From positions 1-64,000 of the forward strand of contig JADJJH010000010.1 in assembly GCA_016706595.1 (NCBI GenBank): DNA of 64,000 nt, in the 5' to 3' direction. The notes below the pieces were generated by a model. That model ran no database searches and was not told the DNA's origin. It saw only the letters and a list, made by a program, of their open reading frames with translations. Source of the DNA: Bacteroidota bacterium. Its GTDB lineage: Bacteria; Bacteroidota; Bacteroidia; Chitinophagales; Chitinophagaceae. Position 1 is the first letter of the stretch. Each line of letters starts with the position of its first letter. Positions 10,339 through 17,247 of the stretch are shown here, in pieces. A program made the translations under genes and the position numbers.

Positions 10339-11686
10339 AAAGGAAAAGACGATAGAAAACAGACTACCTATTGAGAAATATATTATTGCTCAAACTCATC
10401 ATCATTTTTTAAAACTATCAAACGAGGGAATGTGGGATGGCGCTATTTCTATAGAAATACCTCACTTGGAGGATGGCTCCATTGATTTTAAGAATTTTAT
10501 CTCCCTAATGGAAGCGCATCGGGAACCGGGTAAGGAATTTTTCAATGCTTATTGTGATCAAAATTTACCATTCGCTATGCTTGCCGCGAGTGAAGGAGGA
10601 CATATAAATGCCATAGGAAGAATCCAACATGAACAACGTGGATTCATTCGAATGAGCGATGGAACTTTAGAGGAGTTCAAAGCGCAAAAAGATGTAATTT
10701 CCAAAATTCTTGGTAGTAAAGAATCTTTTTACTTGGATGGAACTTCAGCTTGGATTCTGGCGGAAACAGGGTTGTTAAGTAAGTTGTATCAATATATCCC
10801 AAATCTTAAAGTTCCTCAGTCAGTTATTAGCCTTCTTTTCGAGATAAAGGATAATCTCAGTTCCACACCTGATCAAGTTGGTCAAATGTTTTACTTTAAA
10901 GGAAAAGTTGGAATCGCAGAATTGAATATTGTGGCCCGAAGAAAAACTGGAGATAGGATTTCTGAAGCTATTGATCTTTTGGAAGCGAAGCCTCATAATA
11001 TCGCAGTTATCTCATCTGCTACCAAAGAGGAAGTGTTTTCCGAACAGAAAATTCCGGCAAGCCTTGCAGATGCAACTATTCTTTCACAAAGGGAGAATAT
11101 TCCGATACTTACGGAAGATTTCTTGTACTTGCATTTGAACAACATGGAAACAGGGAAATCCAAACCTCAATATTTCTCTTCCATAGCCTTGATGAGAGTA
11201 CTTTATGAAAATAAACTGATCAACTTTCAGGAGTATCTAGATTTCTTTTCTTATTTGGCCTCATACCGGTTTAGATTTTTGCAAATTACAACCGATGATT
11301 TTGAGAAGGCATTCTTTGGTGATGGCCCAATTATTCAGATGCAGGTAGCAAATCTGAGGAAACTGCATCTTTCGTTAACACTCTCAACTGAATACGGCGT
11401 AGATCCTGATAATGCTCTTAGGGTAGTAATTCCTTTTATTTTAAAATTGCTTATAGACGATTTTGTATCAGTAAGCATTATGGAAGAAGTATTCACTGAA
11501 ATCATGTCTCAATACCCAACAGAAAAGGAAAAGATTGTATTTAGTAGAAGCCTGATATATTTGTTGATTATGGTTATTAATAAGGAAAGGAATATTATCT
11601 CAGGAAAACATACTCAGGAAAAAATTGATGCCTTGCTGAAAGCTAGTGAAAAACTCCTTTCGCCATTTTTAATTATCCCTTCCTAA
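10328..11686 (+). CDS. PIN-domain-like nuclease protein, 452 aa
   Basis: Partner of the REase-TPR gene; its ATG lies 11 bases inside that gene. A PIN-like domain occupies about residues 134-270: SFYLDGTSAW gives a first Asp (D137), ASLADATILSQ a second (D248) and ILTEDFLYLH a third (D264), the spacing and hydrophobic context of PIN ribonucleases. About 130 residues precede it and a helical domain of about 180 residues follows; neither is recognised. PIN proteins usually cut RNA, so a plausible role is a toxic effector controlled by the TPR/REase partner. Intact, unlike its neighbour. Confidence 0.55.
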   Translation: MFPKKEKTIENRLPIEKYIIAQTHHHFLKLSNEGMWDGAISIEIPHLEDGSIDFKNFISLMEAHREPGKEFFNAYCDQNLPFAMLAASEGGHINAIGRIQHEQRGFIRMSDGTLEEFKAQKDVISKILGSKESFYLDGTSAWILAETGLLSKLYQYIPNLKVPQSVISLLFEIKDNLSSTPDQVGQMFYFKGKVGIAELNIVARRKTGDRISEAIDLLEAKPHNIAVISSATKEEVFSEQKIPASLADATILSQRENIPILTEDFLYLHLNNMETGKSKPQYFSSIALMRVLYENKLINFQEYLDFFSYLASYRFRFLQITTDDFEKAFFGDGPIIQMQVANLRKLHLSLTLSTEYGVDPDNALRVVIPFILKLLIDDFVSVSIMEEVFTEIMSQYPTEKEKIVFSRSLIYLLIMVINKERNIISGKHTQEKIDALLKASEKLLSPFLIIPS

Positions 11687-11698
11687 TGCATTCAAGCA

Positions 11699-11870
11699 TC
11701 AGTTGAGATACAGTTGTATGAGGTTCACTTTATAAAGTTTACACAATTCTAAGAGATGTTTGAGGCAGGGATTTGATCGTCCTCTTTCCCCATCGACACA
11801 GTCCGTTCTCACTTTTTAAATTGAGATAGGAAACAACCTGCTATTGAGGGATTACTATTCGGATTGTTTC
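11699..11870 (-). pseudogene. Degraded XRE regulator, copy A
   Basis: Minus-strand sequence matches the intact XRE gene at 15710-15925. A CRW motif followed, after a one-base shift, by ERGRSNPCLKHLLEL and a KLYKV...LYLN tail mirrors CRWERGQSTPNALNLIRLSQ and its C-terminus in the intact copy. The N-terminal part is degraded. It is the downstream end of a duplicated leader-regulator module. Confidence 0.55.
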
Positions 11871-11894
11871 TATGATATAAGATAGGATAAAATG

Positions 11895-11907
11895 CACCTT
11901 TAAGGTG
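11895..11907. promoter_or_regulatory. Palindrome CACCTT-T-AAGGTG
   Basis: A perfect inverted repeat with 6-bp arms and a central base, overlapping the stop codon of the 13-codon ORF. The other module copy has the same palindrome with a different central base (15978-15990). Likely an operator or small RNA hairpin. Confidence 0.45.
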
Positions 11908-11941
11908 GCCTATATTTATCAGGAATAAGAGTTGAAAGCAT
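11900..11941 (-). CDS. 13-codon ORF MLSTLIPDKYRPP, copy A
   Basis: Minus-strand ATG at 11941 and TAA at 11900-11902 encode MLSTLIPDKYRPP. The copy at 15983-16024 encodes exactly the same peptide, with differences only at third positions (TAT/TAC, AGG/AGA) and TAA/TGA, which argues for translation. The CCCTCCCTTAT motif lies 25 nt before the ATG. It is probably a leader peptide or small peptide gene upstream of the XRE regulator; function unknown. Confidence 0.55.
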   Translation of the reverse strand: MLSTLIPDKYRPP

Positions 11942-11966
11942 AGCTACACCATACTGTATATCTATT

Positions 11967-11977
11967 ATAAGGGAGGG
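11967..11977 (-). promoter_or_regulatory. Element motif before 13-codon ORF A
   Basis: Minus-strand CCCTCCCTTAT, 25 nt before the ATG of the small ORF at 11941; same motif as at 5107, 15958, 17165, 19278 and 19364. Confidence 0.5.
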
Positions 11978-12007
11978 CAATTCTGACAACCAACTATTCA
12001 GCGCACC

Positions 12008-12027
12008 TTTTGCTACATGTAGCAAAA
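12008..12027. promoter_or_regulatory. Perfect 20-bp palindrome upstream of CBASS
   Basis: TTTTGCTACATGTAGCAAAA is fully self-complementary. It lies about 105 bases before the ATG of the S24 repressor that opens the CBASS operon. It is a strong candidate operator for a dimeric regulator, or a hairpin terminator for the leftward transcript. Confidence 0.45.
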
Positions 12028-12087
12028 TTAAAATGCTTCATAAAATCTGGAGTATTTTTTGGTTGGTTTAAAAATAAGTGTCAACTT

Positions 12088-12117
12088 TGTCAAGTATTAA
12101 GCTTTTAAATACTTTAT
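12088..12117 (+). promoter_or_regulatory. Probable CBASS promoter with overlapping operator
   Basis: TTG at 12088-12090 and TACTTTAT at 12110-12117 approximate the Bacteroidota TTG/TAnnTTTG promoter with about 19 bp between. An inverted repeat AAGTATT (12092-12098) with AATACTT (12108-12114) lies inside it, the layout expected for autorepression by the S24 protein encoded 15 bases downstream. Confidence 0.4.
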
Positions 12118-12131
12118 GATATACTAACCAT

Positions 12132-12791
12132 ATGCATCCGATTCAAGAAAAATTATTGGAACTATCAAAAATGGAAGGGTTTGCAACCATGAGTTTGCGC
12201 GATATGGCAACAGCCCTTGGGATGCCGGATAGTTCACCACAAAAGATGAAACACCATCTTTCTCAATTAGAAAGAAAGGGGTTCTTTACGCTTAATAAGT
12301 CAAAGGGGTATGTGACTCATGCTCTTAAACAGGTTACTGGAATGACTTCAAATGGATCTCACATATTTTCAATTCCAATTATTGGTGTGGCAAACTGTGG
12401 ACCTGCAAATGTGTTCGCAGAAACTAATTTTCAAGGATTTCTTAAAGTTTCAAGTAGGCTTCTATCTCGAAGTACAGTTAATGGACTTTATGCTGTTAAA
12501 GCTGATGGCGCATCTATGAACAGTGCACAGATCAATGGAAAAATCCTTGAAGATAATGATTATGCAATCATTGATTCAAATCAGAAAAGTCCTTCTAACA
12601 AGGAAGTCGTATTAGCAATCATTGATGATAAGGCGACAATAAAGCGGTTCATTGATGATCGGGCTAATGGGCAGATTGTTCTCATGGCTGATTCATCATA
12701 TGATTATGAACCTATTTATCTTCATGAGGACGATAATTTTAATATTAGTGGCAAAGTGATCGATATAATTAAAAGACCAAACTTAAAGTAA
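12132..12791 (+). CDS. LexA-like S24-family self-cleaving repressor
   Basis: A transcription regulator of 219 residues. The N-terminal 65 residues form a winged-helix LexA-like domain (SLRDMATALG, QLERKGFFTLNKSKGY). The S24 peptidase domain follows: putative cleavage site C89-G90 (GVANCGPANVF; a Cys-Gly site as in UmuD), nucleophile S128 in ADGASMNS, and Lys K171 in ATIKRF. Damage-stimulated self-cleavage would relieve repression. It is the first gene of the CBASS operon, three bases before the HNH-SAVED gene, so it probably controls that operon. Intact and full length. Confidence 0.8.
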   Translation: MHPIQEKLLELSKMEGFATMSLRDMATALGMPDSSPQKMKHHLSQLERKGFFTLNKSKGYVTHALKQVTGMTSNGSHIFSIPIIGVANCGPANVFAETNFQGFLKVSSRLLSRSTVNGLYAVKADGASMNSAQINGKILEDNDYAIIDSNQKSPSNKEVVLAIIDDKATIKRFIDDRANGQIVLMADSSYDYEPIYLHEDDNFNISGKVIDIIKRPNLK

Positions 12792-12794
12792 TCA

Positions 12795-13936
12795 ATGATA
12801 AAATCTAAGAGACCATCTATACCTGTTTCCACACAATTAAGTCTTTGGGTTAAATCAGCGGGAAGATGTCAGTTTCCAGGCTGTAACGAATTCTTGTTGA
12901 CCGAAAAGAACCACATTATCGGAAGGAAATTATTCGAATATTGCTCATATAATTTCATGGACACCCACTGGTCCGCGAGGCGATGAAATTTTATCGCCAA
13001 TTCTGTCAAAAGATATTTCCAATTTAATGCTAATGTGTCAAAGGCATGCTAAAGCTTATTGATTTGAAAAAGAATCTCACCTTTTATTCTGTTGAAATCT
13101 TACGGCAATATAAAGCAAGTCATGAAGATCGGATCAAAATACAAACGAGTATTGATGAATCAAGAAAAACTACAGCTATCCGAATACAATCCAATATTCG
13201 AGGTCGAAGAGTCGATATATCTTCAATGGATGCATATAATGCATTAATAAATTCCGGAAGGTATCCCAATGATGAAAAAGGAATTCTAATTGATCTTACG
13301 AATCTTCAGTACTCGAATGAATCTCATTCTTGGAATACTGCGGTTGCGCAAATCAATAATACCCTTGATAAAGCATTAATGATCGGCAACGATGAAAAAA
13401 AAGAAGACCATTTTTCAATTTTTGGAATCGCCCCAATTCCTATCCTTGCCTACTTTGGATTTAAATTGGGAAACACAACGCCTGCTGATATATACATCAA
13501 ATTACGAGAGCAACCTTGGTCAATAAACTCTTCTTCAGAACCAATGCAGTTTACCTTAAATGAGCCAGCTAGTTGTAATGAATCAAGTAATGTTGCCCTT
13601 TTGATTTCTATTAGTGGCACTATTAAAGAACAAGAAGCTTATAAACACATTCAGGCTACAGCTCCTATGTATGAGATAAGACCTCGCAAATCCCAAATTG
13701 ATCAAATACAATCTATTGATGATTTGGAATCTTTCAGAAAAATATACAGGCAGACAATTGATCAAATACGCGAACAACACGGAAAGAAATGTAATATTCA
13801 TGTATTTGGAGCAATCCCTACTTCAGTTGCGGTTATTTGTGGACGGGAACTTCTCCATGGTGTGGATCCGACCCTTATAATGTATGAATTTGTTAGCCAA
13901 GAGGAAGGGTTTAGACAAGCATTAAAAATTAATTAA
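12795..13936 (+). pseudogene. cap5: HNH-SAVED effector (Cap5-like), two frameshifts
   Basis: CBASS effector: the SAVED domain binds a cyclic oligonucleotide and activates an HNH DNase. The first 38 residues carry KSAGRCQFPGCNEFLL. Removing an extra C near 12911 gives TLSEGNYSNIAHIISWTPTG, then ISNLMLMCQRH, the HNH core; removing an extra base at 13048 joins it to LKLIDLKKNL and the SAVED part open from 13046 (about 295 residues: GRRVDISSMDAYNALINSG, IFGIAPIPILAYFGF, NIHVFGAIPTSVAVICGREL). Only three bases follow the repressor stop. As written, the nuclease is separated from the sensor, so the gene is broken or the two bases are sequencing errors. Confidence 0.7.
13046..13936 (+). CDS. SAVED-domain segment of the CBASS effector
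   Basis: Open segment of 296 codons holding the whole SAVED domain, with the closing ligand-pocket segment NIHVFGAIPTSVAVICG. The ATG at 13046 is an accident of the frameshift: its in-frame residues align with the sequence just after the HNH core. It ends seven bases before the CD-NTase ATG. Confidence 0.65.
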   Translation: MLKLIDLKKNLTFYSVEILRQYKASHEDRIKIQTSIDESRKTTAIRIQSNIRGRRVDISSMDAYNALINSGRYPNDEKGILIDLTNLQYSNESHSWNTAVAQINNTLDKALMIGNDEKKEDHFSIFGIAPIPILAYFGFKLGNTTPADIYIKLREQPWSINSSSEPMQFTLNEPASCNESSNVALLISISGTIKEQEAYKHIQATAPMYEIRPRKSQIDQIQSIDDLESFRKIYRQTIDQIREQHGKKCNIHVFGAIPTSVAVICGRELLHGVDPTLIMYEFVSQEEGFRQALKIN

Positions 13937-13943
13937 TAAACAT

Positions 13944-14821
13944 ATGAAAACTATCGAAACATTTTTAAAGGAACTGCTTGAATCTCAAGAGTTGAATCAA
14001 GAACAATTAGATGCTTTAGAAGAGCACAGAATAGAAGTTACAGATTTTCTTCGTGATAAGTTTGGCTTAGATCCAGTTATAAAATTCGCCGGCTCTGCTG
14101 CCAAGGGGACCATGAATCAAGATAGTTATGATTTAGATATTGTGTGCTATTTCCCTAGTAGTGATTCAAGAACATTAAAAGAAATACGTACAGCAGTTTC
14201 AGATCATCTCAAAACAAAATACTCAATCTTCGAAAAAGCATCTGCAGAACGAATAATTGACTTGAATGATAGTGTAGAACCATCAAACTATCATATAGAT
14301 GTGGTTCCAGGAAGATTTATACAAGATACTAAAGACGTTTTTATATATCTGGCTTCAGGAGACAAAGAAAGATTGAAAACTAATCTTAAACCTACATTGA
14401 ATATATCAAGAACAGTAAATGTGTAGACACAATTCGTTTAGTAAAGTTGTGGGCATTCAGAAATGATCTTTGTATTAAAACAATTATATTGGAATTATTT
14501 GTTGTTGAGGTCTTGAAAGATTTTTCTAATAAAGGCAATCTTCAAATGTCCTTCCGAAAAGTCATGGAAGAAATGAAAGAAAAGTTCGCCTCAATCAGAC
14601 TTGAAGATCCAGCGAATACAAATAATATTGTTACTGATACTTTATCAGAATCCGATAAATTGAAGGTAACCAGTACTGCAACAGAAACTTATAATCAAAT
14701 TTATGATTCTGAGAGTATTTCAGAATGGGAGAATATATTTAATATAAATTCTGAAACTGGTGAAATTGTTGAGGAAGAGAAAAATGTCTCATTTGCTCCT
14801 TACCGCCCATATTGTTCATAG
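13944..14821 (+). pseudogene. CD-NTase (CBASS cyclic oligonucleotide synthase), one frameshift
   Basis: cGAS/DncV-like nucleotidyltransferase that would make the second messenger read by the SAVED effector. The first part (13944-14426) has the G-S motif FAGSAAKGT, the metal Asp pair in YDLDIVCYF and the third Asp in YHIDVVPGRF. A missing base near 14403 breaks the frame; the continuing frame reads YIKNSKCVDTIRLVKLWAFR and runs to the stop at 14821 (helical C-terminal domain). The product would be about 292 residues, typical for the family. The C-terminus ends FAPYRPYCS. The clade cannot be fixed by eye; pairing with an HNH-SAVED effector suggests the D clade. Confidence 0.75.
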
Positions 14822-14826
14822 AAATT

Positions 14827-15540
14827 ATGTTAACTAAGAAAGAAGCTCAATGGTTAGCCCAACACTATCCGGATCTTTCAATAAATGAAGATTATTCTGA
14901 AATCCGAGGGACATTACTTTTTAAAGCAACCTATAACAAGGAAACAAATGAATTCCGAATTGCTGGCGATTCAAATGATAACCAGGGTGGTGTCTTCATA
15001 ACGGATTCATATGAAATAATCATGAGATGCCGATCACCTCAGAGTATGACTGCAACTACTTCAAAACTTCCTGCTCTTTTTATTAAAGAAGAAAATCTGG
15101 ATTTTTTTGTTCCTGCACGCCATTTTAATAATGATCAATCGGCATGTTACTGTGGACCAGTTGAAGAAGAGATTTATTTTAAAAAAGGCTATCAGTTTAA
15201 GACATTTTTTATTGAGTTTGTTATTCCATTTTTATATGAACAATCATATTTTGATCAAAACGAGGAATGGCCGTGGGGTGAATACGGACATGGATGGATT
15301 GGTGTTCTTGAATCGTATTATAGATTAGGAAAACCTGACCATATTCCTCGAATGTTGGAGAAATTAAAAGAATATGAACCCAGGAATTTAATTTCCAATT
15401 TTCTTGAATCAAAAAGTAATTTGAAAGGGCATTCACTTTGTATTTGTGGAAGCAATCAGGTCGTCAGGAAATGCCACAAAGAGGCATGGCTCGGCCTAAA
15501 TAAATTAAGGTCAGAGATGAAGAAGCCAATATCTAAATAA
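14827..15540 (+). CDS. E2-like CBASS accessory protein with SEC-C tail
   Basis: Third CBASS gene, starting six bases after the CD-NTase stop; ATG 14827 is preferred over an overlapping upstream TTG. About 237 residues. The centre, PARHFNNDQSACYCGP, has the His...Cys arrangement of bacterial E2-like enzymes of short type II CBASS operons, which attach or process the CD-NTase C-terminus without a separate E1. Further on, EWPWGEYGHGWIG is also characteristic. The last 35 residues hold a SEC-C-type zinc motif (CICGSNQVVRKCHKEAW). No JAB peptidase gene is present, fitting the short form. E2 assignment is from motif and context. Confidence 0.6.
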   Translation: MLTKKEAQWLAQHYPDLSINEDYSEIRGTLLFKATYNKETNEFRIAGDSNDNQGGVFITDSYEIIMRCRSPQSMTATTSKLPALFIKEENLDFFVPARHFNNDQSACYCGPVEEEIYFKKGYQFKTFFIEFVIPFLYEQSYFDQNEEWPWGEYGHGWIGVLESYYRLGKPDHIPRMLEKLKEYEPRNLISNFLESKSNLKGHSLCICGSNQVVRKCHKEAWLGLNKLRSEMKKPISK

Positions 15541-15709
15541 AAGGATATTACAAACTTAACTTGCCATTTTACTCAAATCAGTATTCTTTCTATACCTGCT
15601 CATGCAGAAATCTTCCTTATATTGAAATCTGTCTATGATCCTTTCCTTTACATCAACACTCTTTTGATTTTTTTTCGCATATCAAAATCGTTTATTCCTG
15701 TTTACTGTA
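15541..15709. other. Spacer between CBASS and XRE gene
   Basis: The convergent ends of the CBASS operon and the minus-strand XRE gene meet here. AT-rich; no gene and no clear terminator hairpin seen. Confidence 0.4.
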
Positions 15710-15925
15710 TCAAGTGCTCACATAAATTTCATTCGCTGGTACTTCATAAATTTGGGAGAGCCTGATCAGATTTAATGCATTTGGTGTAGATTGTCCTCTT
15801 TCCCACCGGCATATTCTGTTTCCGCTCTGAAAACCAAGTAATGTTGATACTTGTGCCAAAGTCATGTGCCTCTTGATTCGCAGTTCTCTTAATTTGTTTG
15901 GATATTTGTTTTCTAAGTTTCTCAT
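15710..15925 (-). CDS. XRE-family HTH regulator, 71 aa
   Basis: A Cro/C1-type helix-turn-helix protein consisting of little more than the DNA-binding domain: KLRELRIKRHMTLAQVSTLL, then GNRICRWERGQSTPNALNL and a short C-terminal segment EVPANEIYVST. The ATG at 15925 lies 32 nt downstream of a CCCTCCCTTAT motif and just after the 13-codon ORF on the same strand. A degraded copy lies at 11699-11870 and a divergent paralogue at 16918-17133. It is a good candidate for the factor that reads the repeated motif. Confidence 0.75.
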   Translation of the reverse strand: MRNLENKYPNKLRELRIKRHMTLAQVSTLLGFQSGNRICRWERGQSTPNALNLIRLSQIYEVPANEIYVST

Positions 15926-15957
15926 ATGTGCTATTATATTAATGTTGGTTGATAAAA

Positions 15958-15968
15958 ATAAGGGAGGG
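15958..15968 (-). promoter_or_regulatory. Element motif before XRE gene
   Basis: Minus-strand CCCTCCCTTAT preceded by GTGTGCATTTTA, 32 nt before the XRE ATG at 15925. The GTGTGCA/GTGCACA flank also appears by the ssb and ardC copies. Confidence 0.5.
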
Positions 15969-15977
15969 TAAAATGCA

Positions 15978-15990
15978 CACCTTCAAGGTG
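15978..15990. promoter_or_regulatory. Palindrome CACCTT-C-AAGGTG
   Basis: Same palindrome as at 11895-11907, with only the central base changed. It overlaps the TGA of the 13-codon ORF and stands just upstream of the XRE promoter region. Confidence 0.45.
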
Positions 15991-16024
15991 GTCTGTATTT
16001 ATCAGGAATAAGAGTTGAAAGCAT
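15983..16024 (-). CDS. 13-codon ORF MLSTLIPDKYRPP, copy B
   Basis: Identical peptide to 11900-11941 despite synonymous nucleotide changes and a different stop codon (TGA). A variant motif (ACCTCCCTAA, 16051-16060) lies 26 nt before its ATG. It is followed on the same strand by the intact XRE regulator, so a leader-peptide role in control of that gene is possible. Confidence 0.55.
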   Translation of the reverse strand: MLSTLIPDKYRPP

Positions 16025-16189
16025 GGTAACACCATACTGTAAGTCTTTTGTTAGGGAGGTTAATTCTGACAACCAAATATTCAGCGCACAAACTTGTTAG
16101 AATCAACAATTTTTAAACTCTTATTTTATATAGTTAGTTTACCATGCACGGGTTTTATCTAATCCAGCTGTGAATAATTGCTTGCATAT

Positions 16190-16207
16190 ATATCGTTATC
16201 ACGATAT
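16190..16207. promoter_or_regulatory. Inverted repeat ATATCGT-N4-ACGATAT
   Basis: Perfect 7-bp arms, about 70 bases before the NYN gene. This is the form of an XRE/HipB-type operator. A hairpin CCAGC...GCTGG follows at about 16227-16253, in the presumed 5' UTR. Confidence 0.4.
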
Positions 16208-16277
16208 AGTATGAGTACAAGTCACCAGCGCCACAGCAATGTGTGTGCTGGTTTTGTATTTATGATACAATATCTTC

Positions 16278-16991
16278 ATGAACGATCGTGTATGGGTATT
16301 TATTGATGGAGGTAACTTTCATCATCTGGTTATTAAGAAAATAAACTGCATTGAGCAGACTTTTGACTTTGAGAAGTTTGTCTCTTTTTTGGTTGGTGAA
16401 AAAAGTATAGGCCAGAATGGTAAACGTTACTATGTTGGGACTGTCCGCGAGAGGATGGGAGATGCTCATTCGAAAGAATCTATGGCCATCCAAACACGAT
16501 TTTTTGCTACACTAAAAAATAACTCTTGGCATATCGGAACCAGTAAACTGAAAACACGAATTGAAACTATTACAGTTGATAGTAGAATGAAAGATTTTGA
16601 TAAGCTGAAAAGTATCGGTATCAGAGAAATTGAGTATGAAAGAAAAAGAGAGAAAGGTATCGATGTGATGATCGCCACCGATATTATAGCTGGTGCGGTT
16701 GAAGATAAGTATGACACTGCAATTGTCATTAGCTCTGATGCCGACCTACTCCCTGCAATTGATTGGGTAAGAAAAAACAGAAACAAGAAAGTACAGTATG
16801 TCGGCTTCTCAATGCCTGACTCTCTTAATGAAAGAAATTCTGTCAAACCACTGCTTTCAATGATGAGTAAGACAAATGCTCAGCGTATTCTCACCAAAGA
16901 AGACATGATGCAATTTATTATTGAACCTGTAGCTCTGGATAAATCTCATGAGCCGGAACTTGAAATAACTGACACAGTTTTCCAAGATTAG
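16278..16991 (+). CDS. NYN-domain (LabA/DUF88-type) ribonuclease-like protein
   Basis: Protein of 237 residues with a PIN-like NYN nuclease domain. The acidic residues are visible in order: D10 in VFIDGGNF, D129 and D135 in KGIDVMIATDII, and D154/D156 in VISSDADLLPAID. Such proteins cut RNA with a metal ion; those in mobile islands are often linked to defence, but the target here is unknown. The gene follows the leader-regulator module on the other strand, and its last 74 bases overlap the end of the convergent XRE gene. Intact. Confidence 0.7.
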   Translation: MNDRVWVFIDGGNFHHLVIKKINCIEQTFDFEKFVSFLVGEKSIGQNGKRYYVGTVRERMGDAHSKESMAIQTRFFATLKNNSWHIGTSKLKTRIETITVDSRMKDFDKLKSIGIREIEYERKREKGIDVMIATDIIAGAVEDKYDTAIVISSDADLLPAIDWVRKNRNKKVQYVGFSMPDSLNERNSVKPLLSMMSKTNAQRILTKEDMMQFIIEPVALDKSHEPELEITDTVFQD

Positions 16992-17133
16992 AAATACTTG
17001 GAAATGCCGTCCCTTTTTCCCAATGTGAAAGCCTATTCTCACATTGCATTTGGAGATGTTCTGCAACTTGTTTTTGTGTCAGCCGCTTGTTGATTCTAAT
17101 AATTTTTAAGTTGTTTTGTATTTGTGTATTCAT
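16918..17133 (-). CDS. XRE-family HTH regulator, 71 aa, second paralogue
   Basis: Small HTH protein; ATG at 17133 is chosen because it leaves 31 nt to the CCCTCCCTTAT motif, matching the other genes. Sequence IIRINKRLTQKQVAEHLQ and NRLSHWEKGTAFPSISNL aligns with the other XRE protein of this region, and both end with a PA(N/H)EIY segment. Its 3' end overlaps the NYN gene on the opposite strand by 74 bases, so transcription of one may affect the other. Confidence 0.75.
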   Translation of the reverse strand: MNTQIQNNLKIIRINKRLTQKQVAEHLQMQCENRLSHWEKGTAFPSISNLGKLCQLFQVPAHEIYPELQVQ

Positions 17134-17164
17134 ATATTGAATGTAATAAATTTGTAAAATAAAT

Positions 17165-17175
17165 ATAAGGGAGGG
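17165..17175 (-). promoter_or_regulatory. Element motif before second XRE gene
   Basis: Minus-strand CCCTCCCTTAT preceded by TTTG, 31 nt before the ATG at 17133. Confidence 0.5.
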
Positions 17176-17247
17176 CAAAGCGCGTATTACGGAGAGTTGT
17201 TCAGTTTTATTGATTGTATGGTTTTCATAAGATATTCTCGAAATACA

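Larger units (their letters stand above)
11699..12005 (-). repeat. Duplicated leader-regulator module, copy A
   Basis: About 300 bp related to 15710-16090: the XRE gene (degraded here), a 13-codon ORF, a 13-bp palindrome, the CCCTCCCTTAT motif and the flanking words TTCTGACAACCAA and TTCAGCGCAC. The two copies are direct repeats bracketing the CBASS operon. Confidence 0.65.
15710..16090 (-). repeat. Duplicated leader-regulator module, copy B
   Basis: Intact counterpart of 11699-12005: motif, 13-codon ORF, palindrome, second motif, XRE gene. Shared flanking words (TTCTGACAACCAA and TTCAGCGCAC) mark the module edge. The two direct copies bracket the CBASS operon and could recombine to delete it. 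Confidence 0.65.
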
